A stretch of DNA of 21,306 nt from an uncultured Prevotella sp. (GTDB lineage Bacteria; Bacteroidota; Bacteroidia; Bacteroidales; Bacteroidaceae), in assembly GCA_900770515.1 (NCBI GenBank), contig CAAHDP010000112.1, positions 1 through 21,306 on the forward strand. Direction: 5' to 3'. The translations under genes and the position numbers were made by a program. A model generated the notes under the pieces. It worked only from the letters and a program-made list of their open reading frames with translations. It was not told the DNA's origin and made no database searches. Positions 14,694 through 21,306 of the stretch are shown in pieces; position 1 is the first letter of the stretch; each line of letters opens with the position of its first letter.

Positions 14694-16133
14694 ATGAAAA
14701 AGGTATTCGATATTTTTAGAATCAAGCGAGAGGAAAGAGGAGCGGCACTCGTGGCACTTATCATAGCATGTGCCCTCAACGCCCTGACTATCATCAAGTA
14801 CTACACTCAATTCTCGCAAATCACAGATAGCTATCATAAGCTTTTCGTCAAAACCTTCCATGTGGCAGGTTTCGACCCACTTACCTACAGCATTGTATCT
14901 CACTGGGACACAGAATACAATGTATATCGCCATCCGCTGCTGGCGTTCTTCATGTATATTCCCAACCAAATCAACCAAGCGTGGATAGAACTCACGGGAA
15001 CAAATGGTGTCCAGTTTTTTGTGGGAGCCATTCTGGTATTCTGTGCCTTCTATTCATTCATCTTCCTTTACAGGATATTCAGAGAAGTATTTGGTACCGA
15101 GCGTTTTGATGCCAACCTACTCTCTGCGTTCTATTTTTCATTCGCCTATGTGATGGTTTCGGCGATGGTACCCGACCATTTCATCATGTCGATGACAATA
15201 TTGCTCTGTACGCTCTATATCACAGGCGTCTGCATCAAGAAAGGCAGAAAGCTCACCATCTGGCAAAGCATCCTGCTCTTCGTATTTACCGCAGGTGTTT
15301 CGCTCAACAATGGTTTGAAAACCTATCTTGCTGCTCTCTTCACCAACGGCAGGAAGTTTTTCGGAATCAAATACTTTCTGCTAGGCGTCATCCTGCCAGC
15401 TGCCCTCATGTGGGGCTTTGCCAGATGGGAATACCGCACCTTTGTATGGCCTAAGGAGATGGCCCGGCATGAGGCTAAGATGAAGAAAAACAAGGAAGCC
15501 ACAGCCAAGATTTACCAGCAATATCAGGATACTGCTCAGGTAAAAGACTCGGCAAAGGTAGAAGCAGCCGTCAAGAAAATCATCAAAGACAATGCGCATG
15601 CCAAATATGTACGCGACCATAAACAGATATGGAACAAGAACACAGGCAAGCCTATCGCCAAGGGCGAATTCATGAACTGGACCGATAAAACAACCTCCAG
15701 AGGCGAAACCCTGGTAGAGAATTTCTTCGGCGAAGGCATCATGCTGCACCAGCAGAACCTCCTGGGCGACGTATTGCGCAACCGCCCGGTCATCGTGAAA
15801 TATCAATCGCCCGTGAATTATGTGGTAGAAACATGCATCGTTCTGCTTTTCGTACTTGGAATCCTTGTCGGAAGGAAGTCTAAGTTCCTATGGCTCACCA
15901 TGACGTTCTTCCTGCTGGATGCCGCCCTCCACATCGGTTTAGGCTTCGGCATCAACGAGGTTTACATCATGACGGCACACTATATGTATGCCCTTCCTAT
16001 CGCCATCGCCTTCCTGGCGCTCAAGGCAAAAGGAAAGAGCATCAAATGGGCATTCAGAGGATTGATGCTCGCCATCACCCTCTATCTTTGGATAAGCAAT
16101 GGCTATCTGCTAGTGAGCTACATGCTAGGATAA
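14694..16133 (+). CDS. GT-C-like multi-pass membrane protein (paralog A; DUF6080-like)
   Basis: This 479-residue polytopic protein starts with FRIKREERGAALVALIIACALNAL and has about nine hydrophobic segments. The first periplasmic loop holds GFDPLTY and a later WDTEYNVYRHPLLAFF, acidic and RHP-containing sequences that resemble the catalytic loop of GT-C glycosyltransferases. A Lys-rich hydrophilic stretch (about 250-310) divides the helices, and LVENFFGEGIMLHQQNLL follows. From memory it matches a Bacteroidota family labelled DUF6080; no function is proven. It is probably cotranscribed with gtrA (13 bp gap), so a polyprenyl-phosphate-sugar donor is a good guess. A clearly related copy lies at 17288-18625. 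Its stop lies 23 bp from the stop of the convergent GT14 gene. Confidence 0.75.
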   Translation: MKKVFDIFRIKREERGAALVALIIACALNALTIIKYYTQFSQITDSYHKLFVKTFHVAGFDPLTYSIVSHWDTEYNVYRHPLLAFFMYIPNQINQAWIELTGTNGVQFFVGAILVFCAFYSFIFLYRIFREVFGTERFDANLLSAFYFSFAYVMVSAMVPDHFIMSMTILLCTLYITGVCIKKGRKLTIWQSILLFVFTAGVSLNNGLKTYLAALFTNGRKFFGIKYFLLGVILPAALMWGFARWEYRTFVWPKEMARHEAKMKKNKEATAKIYQQYQDTAQVKDSAKVEAAVKKIIKDNAHAKYVRDHKQIWNKNTGKPIAKGEFMNWTDKTTSRGETLVENFFGEGIMLHQQNLLGDVLRNRPVIVKYQSPVNYVVETCIVLLFVLGILVGRKSKFLWLTMTFFLLDAALHIGLGFGINEVYIMTAHYMYALPIAIAFLALKAKGKSIKWAFRGLMLAITLYLWISNGYLLVSYMLG

Positions 16134-16156
16134 GAAGCCTGAACCACAAGAAGCTG

Positions 16157-17029
16157 TTATCCAAAAGAAGCCTTGATCCAATGGATGATATCCTCATGCT
16201 TCATATCAAACTTACGGGCAAAGAGGCGGTTGCTTTGCTTCAACTCCTCTTTGTCTGCTAAGGTCCAAACGTATGGATTACCCCGTTTCCAATCAATGAG
16301 TCGCATGCAGCCTTCGTATTCATCTTTTTCTGAGTACAAGGCGGCTCGGAAGGCAGGATGGTTCCACACCAAGGTTTGCAAGAAGAATTCATCAGGGCAG
16401 AATGTGTAATTGAATCTCTTCAATACAAACGGCTTCTGGCTCACCACATACTCCACGCATGCCTGCGTGATACTCACCCAGTTGGCACCCTTGGCAAAAT
16501 CCATCTTCGGGCGATGAAGGAAAGGCATAAGCAACATGGAAAGATATTTATTGAGTCGCTTGGTAATGGCATTCAAAGCCCCATACTTCGAGCGGGTAAA
16601 ACTCGTAAAGAGCCAATAGCGCATCATCTTCCTGCGGCAATCCCATTCAAATTCCTCGCCATGATTGATGCCCACAAACTCCTTGCCCTGATGCGCATTG
16701 AAGAACTGATGAATGTAATCCTGCGATTTAATAGGCAAATCCTGTCCACTCAGCAGATGGTAGTAGGCATAAGGTCCATGCTTCAAAGCCTCCTCGAAAA
16801 GTACATACTCCGCCTTAATCTGACTCAGATTTCCCCAACGCACATCCACCCTCTGCTCCAAAACAAAGAGGCGGGCCTTGGAAAGAGCCAGCGGTTCAGC
16901 GCCATCAAGCATATTCGATTTCCGGTCGATATGCAGAAATATATCATTTCGCTCATCATCGAGCATCGACAGCAATACCCTTAGAAGCGGCAAGCTGCCA
17001 TGAGCCATTATCAGGAAAGCATGTTTCAT
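16157..17029 (-). CDS. GT14 core-2/I-branching-type glycosyltransferase
   Basis: This 290-residue soluble protein resembles the Branch family (GT14), inverting enzymes related to animal core-2/I-branching beta-1,6-N-acetylglucosaminyltransferases and to xylosyltransferases. It starts KHAFLIMAHGSLPLLRVLLSML, then FLHIDRKS (31-38), VRWGNLSQI (63-71), YYHLLSGQDLPIKS (89-102), the acceptor-side NWVSITQACVEYV (183-195) and PDEFFLQT (212-219), with E214 as the likely catalytic base. There is no signal peptide or membrane helix, so it acts in the cytoplasm on a nucleotide-sugar donor. It stands alone on the minus strand between the two GT-C-like paralogs with its own promoter at 17104-17134, suggesting it moved in or out as a single cassette. 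The sugar transferred is unknown. Confidence 0.88.
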   Translation of the reverse strand: MKHAFLIMAHGSLPLLRVLLSMLDDERNDIFLHIDRKSNMLDGAEPLALSKARLFVLEQRVDVRWGNLSQIKAEYVLFEEALKHGPYAYYHLLSGQDLPIKSQDYIHQFFNAHQGKEFVGINHGEEFEWDCRRKMMRYWLFTSFTRSKYGALNAITKRLNKYLSMLLMPFLHRPKMDFAKGANWVSITQACVEYVVSQKPFVLKRFNYTFCPDEFFLQTLVWNHPAFRAALYSEKDEYEGCMRLIDWKRGNPYVWTLADKEELKQSNRLFARKFDMKHEDIIHWIKASFG

Positions 17030-17103
17030 TGTTACTATCTTTATCTGTTTTACTGTTTCAAATTACCATATTCACATCATGGAAAACTCCATCATAATGG
17101 ACG

Positions 17104-17134
17104 CAAAGATACATCAAATAAAAGAGAACACAAA
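17104..17134 (-). promoter_or_regulatory. Predicted promoter of the GT14 gene
   Basis: On the minus strand a -33 TTTG (17131-17134) and a -7 TATCTTTG (17104-17111) are exactly 19 bp apart. The start codon at 17029 lies 75 bp from the -7 box, giving a leader of roughly 68 nt. It is divergent from the promoter at 17183-17213 without overlap. Confidence 0.7.
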
Positions 17135-17182
17135 ATAAAACTCCGTTTTTATCTAAAAAAGCCACAAAATAAAGCTTATCAT

Positions 17183-17213
17183 TTTGAAGATTCAGAAAAA
17201 ACAATTACTTTTG
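17183..17213 (+). promoter_or_regulatory. Predicted promoter of GT-C-like paralog B
   Basis: TTTG (17183-17186), 19 bp, then TACTTTTG (17206-17213) followed by CAG is a full match to the Bacteroidota pattern and shares its last eleven bases with the yicC and licD promoters. The ATG at 17288 is about 68 nt after the expected transcription start. The 258-bp gap between the GT14 gene and paralog B holds only this promoter, the GT14 promoter and AT-rich leaders. Confidence 0.75.
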
Positions 17214-17287
17214 CAGCGTTAAGCCGATAATGCCGGATGCATCTATCCGACAAAAGGAGAAATAGAACAAGAGAAAATAATCAGAAA

Positions 17288-18625
17288 ATGAACAATATAT
17301 TTAAGATTAAAAAAGAAGAAAGGCTCTTTGCCTTGATTGCACTCATCATTATCATCGCCTTCAATGTGCTGATGATAACCTATCATTTTGAAGATTTCGG
17401 CAAACCGAAGGCTGGATTCTGGACGCTCTTTACCAAGAACTTTCAGATTTCAGGTTTCGACCCATACACCTATCTTACCCTCTCGAAGTGGAAGGTGTAT
17501 TACACGGAGTATCGCCACCCCATGCTCCCATTCTTCCTCTACCCTTTCTCGGTACTGAACGGTTGGCTGATAGAACTCACCTCAAGAAACTGGGCAACTA
17601 CCATCGTGGCGGTGATGATGACATTCTTCTCCACCTACTCCACTCTCTTCTTCCGAAGAATTTTCAGAGAAGTGATGCAGTTGAAGGCAATAGACAGCAA
17701 TGTGCTTACGGCAATGCTCTTCTCCTTTGCCTACGTGCTGCTCGTCACCTTTGTGGACGACCATTTCGGCATGTCGCTTTTCTTCCTGTCGATGACACTT
17801 TATATAGCAGGCAAGCAGCAGCTGGAACACAGAAGCATGCCTTGGTGGCAAAGTGCCCTGCTCTTTTTCTTCACAGCAGGCATCACGCTGAGCAATGGCG
17901 CCAAGACCTTCCTTGCAGCCCTCTTTACCAATGGCAAAAAACTCTTCCGTCCAAAATATCTGGCATTGGGAATTATCTTGCCTACCCTGCTGATAGGAGC
18001 TGCAGGCATTTATCAGAACAAGGCATTCATTATTCCTAATCGCCTGGAAGGAGAACGACTCGTTGCTAAGAAAGCAGCAAAAGACAGCACCTTTAGGGCA
18101 AAAATGGAACAGAAACAAAAGCACGATAAGGCTATCGCTGGCAAGAAAATCCAGAAACGAGGCATGCTTTCATGGGCTGATATGTCTATCTCCCGTTCAG
18201 AATCATTGGTTGAAAACGTTTTTGGCGAATCGCTTATCCTGCACAGAGAACATCTTCTGGAAGATATCCATAGCCATCGCCCGATTTTCGTGAAATACCA
18301 GACCCCTATTCCTTATATCATAGAGGGAATCATCGTGATTCTGCTGTGCATAGGCTTTTGGATGGGAAGAAAATCAGCCTTTCTCTGGCTCACTGCCTCA
18401 TGGGTGGCATGCGATGCCTTCATCCATCTGGTAATGGGATTCGGACTGAACGAGGTTTATATCATGGCTGCCCACTGGGCGTTCATCATTCCAATCTGTA
18501 TCGGATACATCATCAGAAGCTGTAAGGAGAAATATCTGCCTTATCTTCGTGGAGGACTCGCAGTCATCACCATCTTCCTGTTCTTCTATAACAGCACGCT
18601 GATATTCGAGTATCTAACAAGATAA
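17288..18625 (+). CDS. GT-C-like multi-pass membrane protein (paralog B; DUF6080-like)
   Basis: This is a 445-residue relative of the protein at 14694-16133. Matching landmarks occur in the same order: FKIKKEERLFALIALI, GFDPYTYLTLSKW, YRHPMLPFF, GITLSNGAKTFLAALFTNGKK, LVENVFGESLILHREHLL, and NEVYIMAAHWAFIIP. Paralog A's acidic residues in WDTEYNVYRHP are changed here to WKVYYTEYRHP, while the FDP aspartate is kept. The central Lys-rich loop is shorter. About nine helices are expected. I chose the ATG at 17288 because it aligns with paralog A; the in-frame ATG at 17237 would add 17 charged residues not present there. The GT2 gene begins 25 bp after it. Likely acts on a lipid-linked sugar or glycan in the inner membrane; unproven. 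Confidence 0.75.
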   Translation: MNNIFKIKKEERLFALIALIIIIAFNVLMITYHFEDFGKPKAGFWTLFTKNFQISGFDPYTYLTLSKWKVYYTEYRHPMLPFFLYPFSVLNGWLIELTSRNWATTIVAVMMTFFSTYSTLFFRRIFREVMQLKAIDSNVLTAMLFSFAYVLLVTFVDDHFGMSLFFLSMTLYIAGKQQLEHRSMPWWQSALLFFFTAGITLSNGAKTFLAALFTNGKKLFRPKYLALGIILPTLLIGAAGIYQNKAFIIPNRLEGERLVAKKAAKDSTFRAKMEQKQKHDKAIAGKKIQKRGMLSWADMSISRSESLVENVFGESLILHREHLLEDIHSHRPIFVKYQTPIPYIIEGIIVILLCIGFWMGRKSAFLWLTASWVACDAFIHLVMGFGLNEVYIMAAHWAFIIPICIGYIIRSCKEKYLPYLRGGLAVITIFLFFYNSTLIFEYLTR

Positions 18626-18650
18626 AAAAGTATCTTAGATTAAAACCATC

Positions 18651-19625
18651 ATGCTGAAAGTAAGTATCTTAACCCCTATCTATGGGGTAGAAAAATATAT
18701 CGAACAGTGCGCCCGCTCACTGTTCGAACAGTCGTATGCCTCTATCGAATACATCTTTGTAGATGACTGTACCCCCGATAAAAGCATCGGTATCCTACAA
18801 TCGCTTCTGAAAGAATATCCAGAAAGAGCACCACAGGTACGCATCATCCACCACGACAGAAACCGGGGCGTGGGTGCCGCAAGACAGACGGCATTGATGG
18901 CGGCTACAGGCGATTATCTTTTATTTGCCGATAGCGATGACATGCTGCCGGAAGATGCAGTAGAAAAACTGACCACAAAAGCCGAAAGCACCCATGCCGA
19001 TCTGATTGATGGCGGCTACCGGGAATGGTGCGAAGGAAAAGCAGGAATACTCCAGAAACCTTTTGACGTTTCTGATGAGAAACTGCTCAAACTGCTCGTC
19101 TGCCAGAACATCATCACCAATCGTCTGTGGGGCAGAATCTATAAGCGTTCGCTCATCATGGAGCACAGGATATTCTTTGAGGAAGGCATCAACTATGCAG
19201 AAGATCTTTTCTGGAATGCCCAGTTCATGTTTTATGGCAAAAAGGTGAACATCGAAGATGCAATATATTACTATCGCACAGACAATGAGAATTCCTATAA
19301 TCACAATATCTCTGAAAAGAATCTTCTGTCATACTTCAAGTCAACCCGCCGACTCATCGATTTTTTCGAGCAGAACGATAAGGCGCATCAGTACCTCAGG
19401 GCCACAGAGATAGGCATCGTCAATGCCTACCGCTGGGCGGCAAACGCACAGGTAGCCTTCGAAAAGGTGGATCAGGCACTCGCCTACAAGCCTAAGAGCT
19501 GCCTCATCCGCCTTATCATCAAGCTCATCAAAAAAGGCGTACCTGTCAAGAAGGTGAATCTTATCTACCTCGCTTACAGAAGGCTATACACTCTTCTAAT
19601 ATCTGCACCTTCAGCAGTTTCATGA
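18651..19625 (+). CDS. GT2 family glycosyltransferase
   Basis: This 324-residue cytoplasmic glycosyltransferase has a GT-A fold. The N-terminus KVSILTPIYGVEKYIEQCARSLF is typical; IEYIFVDDCTPD (about 32-43) supplies the nucleotide-binding aspartates, NRGVGAARQTAL (about 71-82) follows, and the metal-binding DxD is in ADSDD (93-97). EEGINYAEDLFWN near 182-194 matches the conserved ED segment of the family. No membrane helix is apparent. It probably adds a sugar from a nucleotide donor to a lipid-linked oligosaccharide. It lies 25 bp after paralog B in the same unit. Its last 65 bp overlap the 3' end of the convergent Wzx gene, and both reading frames are intact there. Sugar specificity cannot be predicted. 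Confidence 0.93.
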   Translation: MLKVSILTPIYGVEKYIEQCARSLFEQSYASIEYIFVDDCTPDKSIGILQSLLKEYPERAPQVRIIHHDRNRGVGAARQTALMAATGDYLLFADSDDMLPEDAVEKLTTKAESTHADLIDGGYREWCEGKAGILQKPFDVSDEKLLKLLVCQNIITNRLWGRIYKRSLIMEHRIFFEEGINYAEDLFWNAQFMFYGKKVNIEDAIYYYRTDNENSYNHNISEKNLLSYFKSTRRLIDFFEQNDKAHQYLRATEIGIVNAYRWAANAQVAFEKVDQALAYKPKSCLIRLIIKLIKKGVPVKKVNLIYLAYRRLYTLLISAPSAVS

Positions 19626-20997
19626 TACAGAAGTAGATGGTGGCAGAAACCAGCAGACGAACCAGCAGCAAGAGATAGATGTTCTGCAAGCTGCGGGTCA
19701 TGAAATAGGTGGCCACCATGGTGGCTGCCGCACAAAGCATGAATGGCAGTATATCCTTTGCCACATCACGGAATCGCAAGCCTGCAACACGCTTCAGCAT
19801 CCACTGCCAGACCAAGAGCCAGGCTATAATAAACAAAGTGTAGGCTATCACCATGGTCTGGATGCCATATTGATGACAAAACAATACCAAGGCGAGCAAA
19901 CCCACTACCTGACCGATGTTGCACCACATATACACATCAGAACGCCCCTTGCTGATAGCCAGGTTCTGATAGAGCGTATAAATCGGCATAAAGGCACCGC
20001 TCACACAAAGAATCTGCAACAGCGGCACACTGGCTATCCATTTCTCATGAATCGTAATCAAGATGAATTCACGTGATACCAGGGTCAAGCCAAACATCAA
20101 TGGGAAAGAAAGGAACGCCGTGAAACGGAGCATCTTTCTAAACACCATCAACTCTCGGTTCTTATCGTCTTGGATAGAAGCCAAGACGGGTTGCGCTATC
20201 TGTCCCACCGTATTGGCAACAAACGAATTAGCCTTGGTATCCCAGTTATAAGCCTGGCTATAGTTACCCACATCATTAATCGGATAAAATCGGCCAAACA
20301 CAAAGGTCAAAACATTGTTGCTCACCGTATTGATGATGTTGGTTACCAGAAGCTTCACGCTGAATCCAAACATCTTCCTCACGGGTCCGAAATCGATATG
20401 AAAGTTCGGGCGCCATCCCGTATAATAATATCTTCCGATATTCAATACGAGGATGAAGATGACCTGCTGCCAAGCCAGACTCCAGTAAGCCATCCCGTTG
20501 AATGCCAGCACCAATCCCACGACATTCGAACTGATCAAAGCCATGAAATTAACAATGGTTATCTCCTTGTTCATCATGTTCTTCATCATATAGCCGTTTT
20601 GGGCGATACCAAACGAAGAGATGAAGAAACTCAGGAACACGAAGCGCGACAAGGAGGTGAGACAAGGCTGATGGAAGAAATCAGCTATCAGCGGCGCACA
20701 GAAAAAGAGCACCACATACATGGTAAGACTCACCAGGACATTAAACCAGAACACCGAATTATAATCGTTGTCGGTGGGTTTCCTGATATTCACCAACGCC
20801 TGGGTAAAACCGCTACTCTGCAGATTGCCCGCAATCAGGGTGAAAATGGTGAGGATGCCGATAATACCATAATCGGCTGGCGACAACAAGCGCGCCAAGA
20901 AGATGCCAAAGAGAATATTGAGAACCTGGGTAGAGCCACTGTTCATAGCTCCCCAAAACAATCCCTTGGCGGTTTTTTCCTTTAATGATTCTGCCAT
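19561..20997 (-). CDS. Wzx-like lipopolysaccharide/oligosaccharide flippase
   Basis: This 478-residue MATE-superfamily polytopic protein of the Polysacc_synt_3 (WzxC-like) group probably flips undecaprenyl-pyrophosphate-linked oligosaccharides across the inner membrane. It opens with SLKEKTAKGLFWGAMNSGSTQ and then ILFGIFLARLLSPADYGIIG, the classic first-helix motif. The NLQSSGFTQALVNIRKPTDNDYNSVFW region (about 58-84) is also diagnostic, and VNTIGQ-like segments (here VANTVGQIAQPVLASIQDD, about 258-276) follow. Twelve to fourteen helices are expected. The gene has its own symmetric promoter shared with divergent licD and a leader of about 45 nt. Its 3' end overlaps the GT2 gene on the other strand. 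No Wzy polymerase is visible in the window. Confidence 0.92.
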   Translation of the reverse strand: MAESLKEKTAKGLFWGAMNSGSTQVLNILFGIFLARLLSPADYGIIGILTIFTLIAGNLQSSGFTQALVNIRKPTDNDYNSVFWFNVLVSLTMYVVLFFCAPLIADFFHQPCLTSLSRFVFLSFFISSFGIAQNGYMMKNMMNKEITIVNFMALISSNVVGLVLAFNGMAYWSLAWQQVIFILVLNIGRYYYTGWRPNFHIDFGPVRKMFGFSVKLLVTNIINTVSNNVLTFVFGRFYPINDVGNYSQAYNWDTKANSFVANTVGQIAQPVLASIQDDKNRELMVFRKMLRFTAFLSFPLMFGLTLVSREFILITIHEKWIASVPLLQILCVSGAFMPIYTLYQNLAISKGRSDVYMWCNIGQVVGLLALVLFCHQYGIQTMVIAYTLFIIAWLLVWQWMLKRVAGLRFRDVAKDILPFMLCAAATMVATYFMTRSLQNIYLLLLVRLLVSATIYFCIMKLLKVQILEECIAFCKRGR

Positions 20998-21048
20998 CGT
21001 TTCTATCTGATAAATATGGAATATTACTTGATTTTACTTTTTAAAGTG

Positions 21049-21079
21049 CAAAAGTAGCATAAATAGTTTGAAGTTCAAA
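21049..21079 (-). promoter_or_regulatory. Predicted promoter of the wzx-like gene, overlapping the licD promoter
   Basis: On the minus strand the -33 TTTG lies at 21076-21079 and the -7 TACTTTTG at 21049-21056, with exactly 19 bp between. It shares 21067-21079 with the promoter pointing the other way. Transcription would start near 21042. Confidence 0.75.
21067..21079. repeat. Palindrome TTTGAA-G-TTCAAA at the centre of two divergent promoters
   Basis: The 13-bp perfect inverted repeat with a one-base centre (21073) contains the -33 box of both promoters: TTTG at its left end for licD and, on the opposite strand, TTTG at its right end for wzx. It could also be an operator for a dimeric regulator, but that is inference. 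Confidence 0.75.
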
Positions 21080-21097
21080 ACTTTTTGCTTACTTTTG
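21067..21097 (+). promoter_or_regulatory. Predicted promoter of the licD gene
   Basis: TTTG at 21067-21070, 19 bp, then TACTTTTG at 21090-21097, followed by CAG. The licD ATG at 21119 is 22 bp on, so the leader is short, about 15 nt. The promoter is the mirror image of the wzx promoter around position 21073. Confidence 0.75.
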
Positions 21098-21118
21098 CAG
21101 TCGTAAAACAGAAAAAGT

Positions 21119-21306
21119 ATGGATATTAAGAACATCAAGAAGGAATGGAACGCCACAATACTCGATATATTGAAGGCATTCATCGACATCTGCAACAAGT
21201 ATCACCTCAGATATTACTGTTGTGCCGGCACCGCCATCGGAGCCGCCCGTCACCACGGAATGATTCCCTGGGACGATGACATCGACGTACTGATGCCACG
21301 CCCCGA
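21119..21306 (+). CDS. LicD family phosphotransferase, partial (C-terminus beyond right edge)
   Basis: LicD-type enzymes transfer phosphocholine or a similar phosphate-linked group to surface glycans, and relatives include fukutin. Only the first 62 residues are in the window. They show the family opening: a short helix with LDILKAFIDICNKYHLRYY, then CCAGTAIGAARHHGMIPW (about 34-51) and the catalytic D52-D53-D54-I-D56-V segment. All three metal-binding acidic positions of this nucleotidyltransferase-like fold are present. There is no signal peptide. The ATG at 21119 follows a strong promoter and starts the conserved sequence. Whether the donor is CDP-choline, CDP-ribitol or another activated group cannot be told from this part. 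It diverges from the wzx-like gene. Confidence 0.9.
   Translation, partial: MDIKNIKKEWNATILDILKAFIDICNKYHLRYYCCAGTAIGAARHHGMIPWDDDIDVLMPRP

Noticed and set aside
16128..16162. Inverted repeat GGATAA...TTATCC between the convergent GT-C-like and GT14 genes, considered as a two-way terminator
   Set aside because: The arms are only 6 bp with a loop of over 20 bp and no T-tract, and they arise because both genes end with Gly-stop (GGA TAA). Not a credible terminator.
17030..17287. Possible small gene in the 258-bp gap between the GT14 gene and paralog B
   Set aside because: A 76-codon plus-strand frame runs through 17000-17230, but it begins antisense inside the GT14 gene, covers two promoters and has no recognisable features.

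Overview
The window looks like a chromosomal segment of a Bacteroidota bacterium, most likely a Prevotella/Segatella-type gut or oral Bacteroidales; the genus is inferred from protein style and gene order, not from a search. Support comes from the gene order tsaB-DUF4290-murA-rimM-dxr-rseP diverging from yicC-gmk-nadD, from a MurA with Asp in place of the catalytic Cys, and from promoters of the Bacteroidota type (-33 TTTG, about 19 bp, -7 TAnnTTTG) instead of -35/-10 boxes. I see no rRNA, tRNA, CRISPR array, insertion sequence or riboswitch.

Left part (1-7383) is housekeeping. A leftward operon runs tsaB > DUF4290 gene > murA > rimM > dxr > rseP (the last cut by the left edge). It covers tRNA t6A modification, the first committed step of peptidoglycan synthesis, 30S maturation, the MEP isoprenoid pathway and intramembrane proteolysis. 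A rightward operon starts about 90 bp away with yicC > gmk > nadD (RNA decay, GMP phosphorylation, NAD synthesis). The two -7 boxes lie only 22 bp apart.

Middle part (7432-14156) continues rightward with a tightly packed cell-surface block: a CptA/EptA-like phosphoethanolamine transferase, two acyltransferase-3 membrane proteins, a UbiA-type prenyltransferase of the polyprenyl-phosphate phosphoribosyltransferase kind, a HAD-IB phosphatase, and a third acyltransferase-3 protein. I see no promoter inside this block, so it may be read through from upstream.

Right part (14157-21306) is a mosaic of short units, each with its own well-formed promoter: gtrA + a GT-C-like membrane protein (+); a GT14 glycosyltransferase (-); a paralogous GT-C-like protein + a GT2 glycosyltransferase (+); a Wzx-like flippase (-); and the beginning of a licD gene (+).

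Working hypothesis: UbiA makes polyprenyl-phosphoryl-ribose 5-phosphate, the HAD enzyme removes the 5-phosphate, GtrA helps move the lipid-linked pentose across the inner membrane, and the GT-C-like proteins use it on the periplasmic side. This parallels the mycobacterial Rv3789/DprE1/DprE2/AftA plus Rv3806c set, but no DprE1/DprE2 epimerase is visible here. The acyltransferases, the phosphoethanolamine transferase and LicD would then decorate the glycan or lipid A, and Wzx would export a lipid-linked oligosaccharide. The most striking sequence structure is the wzx/licD intergenic region, where two divergent promoters overlap in an exact two-fold symmetric arrangement around a TTTGAA-G-TTCAAA palindrome.
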